Source: Bacteroidales bacterium UBA4318 (GTDB taxonomy: Bacteria; Bacteroidota; Bacteroidia; Bacteroidales; UBA932). From it: DNA of 11,262 bases. The stretch is taken from assembly GCA_002393895.1 (NCBI GenBank), contig DGUE01000024.1:1-11262 (forward strand). Reading direction: 5' to 3'. Each line of letters begins with the position of its first letter. The stretch's first letter is position 1. The position numbers and the translations under genes were made by a program. Of the stretch, positions 1-6,124 are shown piece after piece. The notes under the pieces are model-generated. The model made no database searches. It worked only from the letters and a program-made list of their open reading frames with translations, and had not been told where the DNA came from.

Positions 1-944
1 GGGTTCCAGCTCAGGATTCCCGCCATATCGATATCCGCGCCCAGCTCGAACCAAGTGGTCTTGCCCTCCTCCATGAGCTCGAACATCTTCTCCAGATGCT
101 CGGGAGCGTTGAGTATGTACGGCGCGGCCTCGGTGCCCTGCCCGTTGAGGGGAGAGAATGCCGTCCAGGCCGATGCGTCGCTCACGGTGATTTCGGTGAG
201 GAGGCCTCCACCCATCTTCACATCCTGAGCGAGGGTGAGATAGTAGGACTGCTCTCCGATCACGGTGATTTTCAGCGTGTTGGCAGGGATGTTCACCTCT
301 TTCTCACCAACGGCAAGGAAGGCCTTGACAGGGCTTCCGCCAACGGTCAGGCCGGTGAGTGCAAGGAAGAGTTTGCCATCCTTGCGGTCCCCGGAGTTGT
401 TGAGGGGGAACTCGACATCTGCCGCCTCCAGCGTGATGCCGGTAACGGTGGTGGCAGTGGAGGGAAGGGTCAGGGTCATCGCCACAACGCCGTTGGAACG
501 GAATGTCCCTTTATTGTTGGTGGCCCACTCCTTGGAGAGGGTGATATCCTCGCAGGAGGCCGCATCTTCGATGAGGGCGGTGCAGATCAGATGGTCCACG
601 CTGCCGTTTCCGGTCTGGGTCTGGCCCTCAAGGGAATAGGACAGGAAAGTGTCCGTGCCCTTGATGTCGGCAGGATATGCGATCGTGTAGAAGTTGTCCT
701 TGGCGGGAACGCCGCTGAAAACAGCAGTGGCAGTGCCGGCACCTTCCTTAATCTTGAAGACTCCCTCGCCCACGCGGATCTGGTCCGTCTGGCTCCAGCG
801 ATACACGCTCAGAGGCCCGTTGGAGGGGAGGTTGACGGTGAACTCCGTCTTGGGTTCATCTTTGGGTGTAGGATTGTCTTTCTTGCAGGAGACGGCGAAC
901 ACCGCTACGGCAAGCATGATTATCAAGAGAAGTTTACTTTTCAT
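1..944 (-). CDS. Surface lipoprotein, fimbrillin-like N-terminus plus start of a GLUG-type beta-helix domain (3' partial)
   Basis: I translated this by hand from ATG 942-944. It stays open for 314 codons to the left edge with no stop, so the C-terminus is outside the window. Residues 1-20 form a lipoprotein signal peptide ending in A-V-S-C, with Cys20 the expected lipidated residue, followed by a charged and Pro-rich linker. Residues about 34-255 resemble the N-terminal half of the 2071-4326 protein: an F-K-I strand, an A-Y-P motif near residue 90 and V-D-H-L near 116-119. That arrangement recalls Bacteroidales fimbrillin-like (Mfa-like) domains. Residues 269-314 begin the module shared with the two other lipoproteins here: G-T-x-x-x-P, then A-D-I-D-M-A-G and a Trp. 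GLUG repeats are therefore expected just beyond the edge (inference). It follows the phosphodiester glycosidase gene by 8 bases and is probably last or near last in the operon. The lipoprotein call is firm; fimbrillin-like is tentative and the ligand unknown. Confidence 0.85.
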   Translation of the reverse strand, partial: MKSKLLLIIMLAVAVFAVSCKKDNPTPKDEPKTEFTVNLPSNGPLSVYRWSQTDQIRVGEGVFKIKEGAGTATAVFSGVPAKDNFYTIAYPADIKGTDTFLSYSLEGQTQTGNGSVDHLICTALIEDAASCEDITLSKEWATNNKGTFRSNGVVAMTLTLPSTATTVTGITLEAADVEFPLNNSGDRKDGKLFLALTGLTVGGSPVKAFLAVGEKEVNIPANTLKITVIGEQSYYLTLAQDVKMGGGLLTEITVSDASAWTAFSPLNGQGTEAAPYILNAPEHLEKMFELMEEGKTTWFELGADIDMAGILSWN

Positions 945-952
945 GTTCTTTG

Positions 953-2068
953 TTATTTTTCAACTATCACAATATGAGTATCACGGCCACGTTCCTTCCC
1001 GGGCTCACCGTCCTGAATAGGGGAATTGACGACATTCCTGCTGTCGCCTTGCCCTTCCACGCACATGGTGGTGGAGCCGCCTCCGTCCAGATTGAGGGCG
1101 TACTGCGGATTGAACCACTTGACCATGAATTTGGTGAGTTCACGGGCGGAGAAGCCGGCCCTGTTGGTCTGGCGTCCATCCACCACGAGCAGGATCAGGT
1201 GCTTGTTCTCCGTAAGGCCGACGGCCGTGCGGGGATGGCGCACCCTCTGATGACGCTCCAGATTCTCTGAATTCAAGGCATTCACCTGTGTATCAGTGAT
1301 ATTGTAATTGCAGAAGTTTTCCCCTAACGGGTTGAAATCGTCGATAAGTGTCGGAGCGCTGGAAATCAGGTAGGGATAATCTGCTTTCTTCATCCCCATG
1401 TAGTAGTTGCGCTGCTTCTTCACGGCCTCGGCATAGGTGCCGCCCTTGATTCCAGACACTACACCCTCCACTTTGGGAGATCCTACGAAAACAAAACCGG
1501 GAACACCGGTGCTGGTGATGTAGAATGCGCCCTCGCTCTTCCAGTTGTCCTGGCCCGTGGATCCGATCTGCACGTTGGGAATGATGGAATAATCCACACC
1601 GCCGGAACGGACGTAGATGGAGCCTAGTTCATATCCGGCGTTGATGGTGGCTATGGACTTGTTGTTCTTATGAACATCGGAAGTGAACGCCGCGTTGGGA
1701 AGCCTGGTGAGTTTGACTTCGTACTTGGGATTGTTGAGGTCCACATCTACTGCGAAAACCTCCTCCTTCTGGCCGGAAAGCTCGTCCTTGCCGGAGAAAT
1801 GGTAATAGACGATCCCTTCCCTAACGGTCTTTGAAGTCCACTGCGAACCGGAAGGAGTGACCACCACACCGCGGTTGGCATCCCAGGGATTGGTCTGGGT
1901 GGTGCCTCCGGGATTCTCTCCCGGTTGTTCCGTACCGGGGTCCTGAGGATCCTGGGGATCAGTCTGGATCGGAGGTCCGGGAAGCTCAACATGGTTTTCC
2001 TTGCCCCCGCATCCGTTGAGGAGCAGGGGAAGGACAACCAATATCAAAAGGAATCTTTTGAGTTTCAT
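953..2068 (-). CDS. Phosphodiester glycosidase (NAGPA) family lipoprotein
   Basis: This 371-residue protein has a lipoprotein signal peptide with lipobox L-N-G-C (Cys20) and then a Pro/Asp/Gly-rich linker to about residue 60, which would hold the domain away from the membrane. The rest matches the phosphodiester glycosidase family, named for the eukaryotic uncovering enzyme that removes GlcNAc from GlcNAc-phospho-mannose. Visible landmarks are I-N-A-G-Y-E at 142-147, an S-S-A-P-T-L strand near 236-241, R-T-A-V-G at 280-284, V-D-G-R at 296-299, N-L-D-G-G-G-S-T-T at 326-334 and a closing N-S-P and E-R-G segment at 348-361. Asp328 and the glycine run are the family hallmark. It starts 2 bases after the stop of the upstream lipoprotein gene. 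It is probably an outer-membrane or periplasmic enzyme that removes a sugar from a sugar-phosphodiester; the actual substrate cannot be read from the sequence. It is the only recognisable catalytic domain in the window. Confidence 0.9.
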   Translation of the reverse strand: MKLKRFLLILVVLPLLLNGCGGKENHVELPGPPIQTDPQDPQDPGTEQPGENPGGTTQTNPWDANRGVVVTPSGSQWTSKTVREGIVYYHFSGKDELSGQKEEVFAVDVDLNNPKYEVKLTRLPNAAFTSDVHKNNKSIATINAGYELGSIYVRSGGVDYSIIPNVQIGSTGQDNWKSEGAFYITSTGVPGFVFVGSPKVEGVVSGIKGGTYAEAVKKQRNYYMGMKKADYPYLISSAPTLIDDFNPLGENFCNYNITDTQVNALNSENLERHQRVRHPRTAVGLTENKHLILLVVDGRQTNRAGFSARELTKFMVKWFNPQYALNLDGGGSTTMCVEGQGDSRNVVNSPIQDGEPGKERGRDTHIVIVEK

Positions 2069-2070
2069 TC

Positions 2071-4326
2071 TTACTTAAATTTAGGTGTATCTCCGGAAAG
2101 ATCCCAGATGTCGGTGCTCCAGCCGAGGGTGGTAGCCTGGGAGGAGATGCTTCCTTCCGTGCCGGCATAGTTGCTGGCAATCTTTTCGGTGCTGACACCG
2201 CTCTTGACGGCGCCGTAGAATTCCAGAGTGGCATTCCAGCCTATGCATTTGGTAATGGATGCAGGAGCAGCATCGACATTGCCGATGAAAGCTCCGACTC
2301 CGGTGCCGGTGCCGCTTACAGAAGCGGCGGTAAAGCAAGTGGTGATGGTGGCGCCGGCCTTGCAGATTCCCATGAATCCGCCCACGGCGTTAAAGCTTCC
2401 GCCATTGACCGTGACGCTGGATGCGACATAACAATCGCTGAATACCGAATTCTCGGGATAACCCGCGAAACCGCCGGTATTGGCATTATTGGAATTCAGA
2501 GTGGTGGTCTCGACATAGCACTTGCTGGCAGATGCATAAGTCCCCACGAAACCGCCGAGATGCTGGGCTCCGGAAAGGGTGCTGTTGCTGACGTGACAGT
2601 TGGTGAACATGTTGTTCTTGTCTCCTGCATCGCCTACGAATCCTCCGACACGGCCGGACTTGGTGGCGGTGATGATTGCACCGTCAACATAGCAGTTGGT
2701 GAAGCTTGCGTTTGTGTTCTTGGCAAGACGGCCGATGAAGCCTGCGACCGGAGAGTTGCCGGTGCTGTTCCTGCCTGCAGTGATGTTTCCTCCCAGATAT
2801 GCGCAGTTTTCGAATGACACTGCGACAGCCGAGCCGATCTGCCCTATGAAACCGGCAGTATAGTAGCTGGAAGGGTTGGAAACATCCGCCTTCACTGTGC
2901 ATCCGCTGAACTTGGCGGCGGCACTGATGTTTCCGGCGAAACCGGCCGCGGTTTTTCCGGTAGCAGTGGCGGTCTGGGAGACGGTGGTACCGGTAACGTG
3001 GCAGTCGCTGATGGTGCCGTTAGCGCCCACTACGCCTGCGAATCCGCCTACGTTACTGCCGGAACCGCTGACGGTGGCATCCTTTACGGTAACGCCGCTG
3101 CAGTTGCCGACCTTGCCGGATGTTCCGATGTAACCGGCCACCACACCGGCATTGTTGGCATTTCCTTCAATCACGGCGCCTTCGAAGGTCACATCCTTGA
3201 TGCTTCCGTAAAGCACACCGGCAAAACTGGGATAAGGCACATCGGAAGTAACGGTGAGACCCTTGATGGTTTTGCCGTTTCCGTCGAACTCAATACCCTT
3301 GCCGAAAGTGTCGGCATTGTTGAGAGGAACCCACTCGGGACCGCCGGTAAGGTCGATATCCGCGTCCAGCTTGTAGTAGCGGAAGGTTCCGTCTGCAAGG
3401 TCGCCGGCAATGCAGCGGAGCTGATCTGCAGTCTGCACGATCCAGGGAGAGACCTTGGTTCCCTTACCGCCGGCATAGTGTGCATTGACGGCCTCGTCGG
3501 ACCATCCGGTCTTGCCGGTGAAAGAGAAGGTATTAACGAATCCGGTCTTGAGGAAGGCATCCTTCGAGAGAAGGACATCGCGGCTCATGGACTTATCGTT
3601 ACCAATAACATTGATGTAGATAGAGGCTCCGGTGGGGACGGTGACTTCGTTCCAGGACGTGGTCATCCATGCAACAAGCACGCTGTCTTCAGGAGTGCAA
3701 TCCTGGAAAGCCATCTTGACGGACTTGGTAGCCTCTTCTCCGTTGGTTGCAAAGAACACTGCATCGTCGGAACTCATGATCAGGGTGTCCGGCTTGGTGA
3801 TCTCTACAGGAAGGGGAATCGTGAACTTGAGCACACCGGTCTGCTGGAGGGTGCCTCCGTGAGCCTGTGCCCAGTCGGAATTGAATGCGAAGGTGGTGTA
3901 GTCGTCCACATCTTTCAGGGCCGCCTCATATTTGAGGTGGTCCATGTTGTTGTTACCCTTCTGCACCTGGGTGTTCCAGTCGGTTTCCAGGGCTGATTCG
4001 CCAGGATAGAGGATGGTGAACTTGCTGCCCTTGACGGCAAAGCCCTCGAACTCAGCCTTCTTGTCGGTAAAGCCGGGTTTGATGGTGAATATTTCGGTGG
4101 TTTCACCGATGACGGTCAGTTTGTCGCCTGCGTTCCAGGTCCAGGAAAGTATGGTCTTAAGGCTGCCGCCCTTGACGTCGGCATCGTCGGGAAGAGTTGC
4201 GGTAATGGTCACCAGATCACCGGTAGCCTGAGGCTGCTCAAGCTGCTCATTCTTGGTGCAGCCGCACGCTGCAGCAAGGATAGACAAGGCTATAAGTATA
4301 TTTCTTGTTTTCATAATCTGATGCAT
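2071..4326 (-). CDS. Surface lipoprotein, fimbrillin-like N-terminus plus ten-repeat GLUG-type beta-helix
   Basis: A 751-residue lipoprotein. Counting from the first ATG, Met5 begins a more typical signal peptide (M-K-T-R, then a hydrophobic run) and would place the start at 4314; which ATG is used is undecided. The lipidated residue is Cys23 (A-C-G-C), or possibly Cys21. Residues about 38-272 resemble fimbrillin-like domains: W-T-W-N-A-G-D at 62-68 and I-L-Y-P at 105-108. Residues 289-356 carry the shared entry module with D-A-D-I-D-L and F-D-G-N-G-K-T-I. Residues about 394-700 are ten imperfect repeats of 27-37 residues, each with a G-F-x-G-like anchor and one cysteine in register, as expected for GLUG motifs in a right-handed beta-helix. 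The last repeat closes with C-I-G-W-N, and the protein ends in L-G-W-S-x-x-x-W-D-x-S-G. No catalytic motif is recognised. The likely role is surface binding or adhesion beside SusC/SusD (inference). It sits 3 bases after the upstream stop. Confidence 0.85.
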   Translation of the reverse strand: MHQIMKTRNILIALSILAAACGCTKNEQLEQPQATGDLVTITATLPDDADVKGGSLKTILSWTWNAGDKLTVIGETTEIFTIKPGFTDKKAEFEGFAVKGSKFTILYPGESALETDWNTQVQKGNNNMDHLKYEAALKDVDDYTTFAFNSDWAQAHGGTLQQTGVLKFTIPLPVEITKPDTLIMSSDDAVFFATNGEEATKSVKMAFQDCTPEDSVLVAWMTTSWNEVTVPTGASIYINVIGNDKSMSRDVLLSKDAFLKTGFVNTFSFTGKTGWSDEAVNAHYAGGKGTKVSPWIVQTADQLRCIAGDLADGTFRYYKLDADIDLTGGPEWVPLNNADTFGKGIEFDGNGKTIKGLTVTSDVPYPSFAGVLYGSIKDVTFEGAVIEGNANNAGVVAGYIGTSGKVGNCSGVTVKDATVSGSGSNVGGFAGVVGANGTISDCHVTGTTVSQTATATGKTAAGFAGNISAAAKFSGCTVKADVSNPSSYYTAGFIGQIGSAVAVSFENCAYLGGNITAGRNSTGNSPVAGFIGRLAKNTNASFTNCYVDGAIITATKSGRVGGFVGDAGDKNNMFTNCHVSNSTLSGAQHLGGFVGTYASASKCYVETTTLNSNNANTGGFAGYPENSVFSDCYVASSVTVNGGSFNAVGGFMGICKAGATITTCFTAASVSGTGTGVGAFIGNVDAAPASITKCIGWNATLEFYGAVKSGVSTEKIASNYAGTEGSISSQATTLGWSTDIWDLSGDTPKFK
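2227..3147 (-). repeat. Ten GLUG-type protein repeats encoded in tandem
   Basis: The region encodes residues about 394-700 of the 751-residue lipoprotein. Anchors begin near residues 394, 426, 460, 490, 527, 560, 590, 617, 648 and 677, giving periods of 27-37 residues. Each anchor is a small residue, Gly/Ala, an aromatic or hydrophobic residue, any residue, then Gly. Each is followed 13-18 residues later by a cysteine, usually in a (N/D/K/T/G)-C-(Y/H/T/F) setting (Cys409, 442, 476, 508, 545, 578, 603, 632, 664, 694). The repeats are diverged at DNA level, so this is a protein repeat rather than a recent tandem duplication. Confidence 0.8.
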
Positions 4327-4329
4327 TTA

Positions 4330-6120
4330 TTAGTTGTAGAACTCGTTTTCATCGAAATCCGGGAGCTGTCCGCTCGGATCCGGAGCATCGGGAGTGTCGG
4401 AAGACGGTTTGCCCTTCAGGACAGGAAGCTCGCCGCTGAAATCCCATACGTTGGAACTCCACCCGAGCCCCTTGGCAATCTCGGAGACGGTCTTGCCGGT
4501 AGGGGCGGCCTTTCCGTGATAAGGATAGTTGTAGTTCGCGCCGTCAACTTTCACCACCACGAGAGGTGATGCGGGAGAAACGTTCTCCTGGTTGTAGAGG
4601 GAGAATTGATCGGTATAATCGAAGAAGATATTCTCGTTGTACTTCATCGCAGGGTTGCGGAAGCAGTCGCGGAGAGTATTGCGCACGGCGGTCCAGCCGA
4701 CGATTGCGCCGCAGCTGTAGTGGCTCAGGTCGCCGGGGTTGGGCACGCCTGATCCGCCGGGCGCGGAATTCGCCCTGATTGCATCGTTCCACGCAATGCA
4801 GTTCTCGATGATATTGCCGGGATCCACGTCGTTCGGGGTGGCCTTGGCCTTGCAGAAGTATCCGCCGATGCCTCCGATACCGAAGGAACCGTTAACCGTG
4901 GCTGTGGTGTAGCAGTTGGCGATCCTGATAGGGACCTCGGGATCGTCGTCACCCACGGTGCCGCCGCCGATGCCGCCTACGCGCTGTCCGCCGGTAATGA
5001 CACCGCTGGTCCAGCAGTCGACAACCTCAACCTCCTTGCCGCAGTAGCCGAAGAGACCGCCCACGTTATTGAGCCTGGAGTTGATGATGACATCTGCCGA
5101 GCATGCACGCAGCGATCCGGTGCCCATGAATCCGAAGAAACCGCCGGCGCCGTATTTGCTGGAGGACATGTGGTCCAGCTCGCCCTGGATATGCACGCGG
5201 GTGCAGTCGCCGCGAATGCCCTTGGATGCATCCTGAAGGCCACAGTAACCGGCAAGGATACCGGAACGGGCATCGGCAACCACAACCTTCGCATTAAGGA
5301 ATGTTACGTCGTAGCATTTGCCGTTCAGCACTCCGAAGAAGCTGGGATAGGATGCGAAATCGCAGAAGAAATTCGAGATGGTATGGCCGTTGCCGTCGAA
5401 ATCGATTCCCAGCTCATAGGGGGAATCAAAGTTGAGAGGTATCCAGTTCTCTATGCCGGACATGTCGATGTCTTCCTGAAGGCGGAAATACGTAATCTTC
5501 TTCGCTATGAGAAGGTCTCTCATGCCCTTCAGGTCCTGAGCCGTATAGATGTTATAGGGATCCTCCTTGGTGCCGGAACCGGCATTGGGGGCAACATAGG
5601 CCTTTTTGAACACGATGAATGCCTGTGGAGCATCCTTGAGTTCCCACTTGTCCGTGCCGGAGACTTTGTCGATGGTGAGAGGCAGCACATAGGTGACTCC
5701 ATCCTCAAGCCCGGATACCGAAATCTTGAGCTTTGCGGAGGTGGAAGAACGTCCGTAACGGGGCATCATCGCCTCGGGAGTGGTGAATTCGTATGCGGAG
5801 CCGGGGCTCATCACGTAGGATGTGCCGTGAGCGGAGTTGTATGCCGACACAGCGTCGGGATCCGCCTTGAAGGAGATGTTCAGAGCAAGATCCGACACCT
5901 CGCCTTCGTCTGCAAGGGCGCGCACCATGATGGTAGTGGCCTTGGCTGCCGAAATTTCCAGCACCTCGCCGGCACCGTCGACTCCGACATAGAAGACGCC
6001 AGTCATCGAGGCGACGGGCTGCTCCTGCTGCTCGTTCTCTTTCTGCACACATGCACCCAGAAGGAGCAGGGCGGAAAGTATTGCCAGAATATTGAAAATG
6101 TATTTTTTCATGATCGTCAT
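4330..6120 (-). CDS. Surface lipoprotein with DUF1735-like N-terminal domain and GLUG-type beta-helix
   Basis: A 596-residue lipoprotein with lipobox L-G-A-C (Cys24) and a Gln/Glu-rich linker. The first ATG (6118-6120) lies 4 bases after the SusD stop. Met4 (6109-6111) starts a more classical M-K-K signal peptide and is an equally good start. Residues about 40-175 fit the BT_3987-like N-terminal domain (DUF1735): D-P-D-A-V-x-x-Y-N at 87-95, G-T-S-Y at 99-102 and Y-V-L-P-L-T-I at 144-150. Residues 183-250 are the entry module shared with the two other lipoproteins (E-D-I-D-M-S-G, then F-D-G-N-G-H-T-I). Residues about 281-450 hold about five GLUG-like repeats, closing with C-I-A-W-N at 441-445. 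The C-terminal motif L-G-W-S-x-x-x-W-D-x-S-G is at 552-563, followed by an acidic Pro/Asp-rich tail. It takes the place next to SusD where SusE-type surface glycan-binding proteins usually sit, so glycan binding is the favoured but unproven role. Confidence 0.87.
   Translation of the reverse strand: MTIMKKYIFNILAILSALLLLGACVQKENEQQEQPVASMTGVFYVGVDGAGEVLEISAAKATTIMVRALADEGEVSDLALNISFKADPDAVSAYNSAHGTSYVMSPGSAYEFTTPEAMMPRYGRSSTSAKLKISVSGLEDGVTYVLPLTIDKVSGTDKWELKDAPQAFIVFKKAYVAPNAGSGTKEDPYNIYTAQDLKGMRDLLIAKKITYFRLQEDIDMSGIENWIPLNFDSPYELGIDFDGNGHTISNFFCDFASYPSFFGVLNGKCYDVTFLNAKVVVADARSGILAGYCGLQDASKGIRGDCTRVHIQGELDHMSSSKYGAGGFFGFMGTGSLRACSADVIINSRLNNVGGLFGYCGKEVEVVDCWTSGVITGGQRVGGIGGGTVGDDDPEVPIRIANCYTTATVNGSFGIGGIGGYFCKAKATPNDVDPGNIIENCIAWNDAIRANSAPGGSGVPNPGDLSHYSCGAIVGWTAVRNTLRDCFRNPAMKYNENIFFDYTDQFSLYNQENVSPASPLVVVKVDGANYNYPYHGKAAPTGKTVSEIAKGLGWSSNVWDFSGELPVLKGKPSSDTPDAPDPSGQLPDFDENEFYN
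4771..5280 (-). repeat. About five GLUG-type protein repeats
   Basis: The region encodes residues about 281-450 of the DUF1735-like lipoprotein. Glycine-rich anchors lie near residues 287, 325, 353, 381 and 415, giving periods of about 28-38 residues, with cysteines after most of them (306, 340, 369, 403, 441). The pattern is the same as the ten-repeat block in the next gene but shorter and less regular, with an acidic insertion at about 390-397. Confidence 0.65.
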
Positions 6121-6124
6121 TCGA

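Noticed and set aside
2227..3147. Possible DNA-level tandem repeat or phase-variable array in the ten-repeat gene.
   Set aside because: The repeats are similar only as protein; unit lengths vary from 27 to 37 codons and no long identical DNA blocks were seen, so recombinational length variation is not supported.
4330..6120. Calling this protein a GH18-type enzyme because DUF1735 occurs at the N-terminus of BT_3987-like proteins.
   Set aside because: The region after the N-terminal domain is a glycine-rich GLUG repeat block with no D-x-x-D-x-D-x-E motif or TIM-barrel pattern, so no glycosidase activity is supported.
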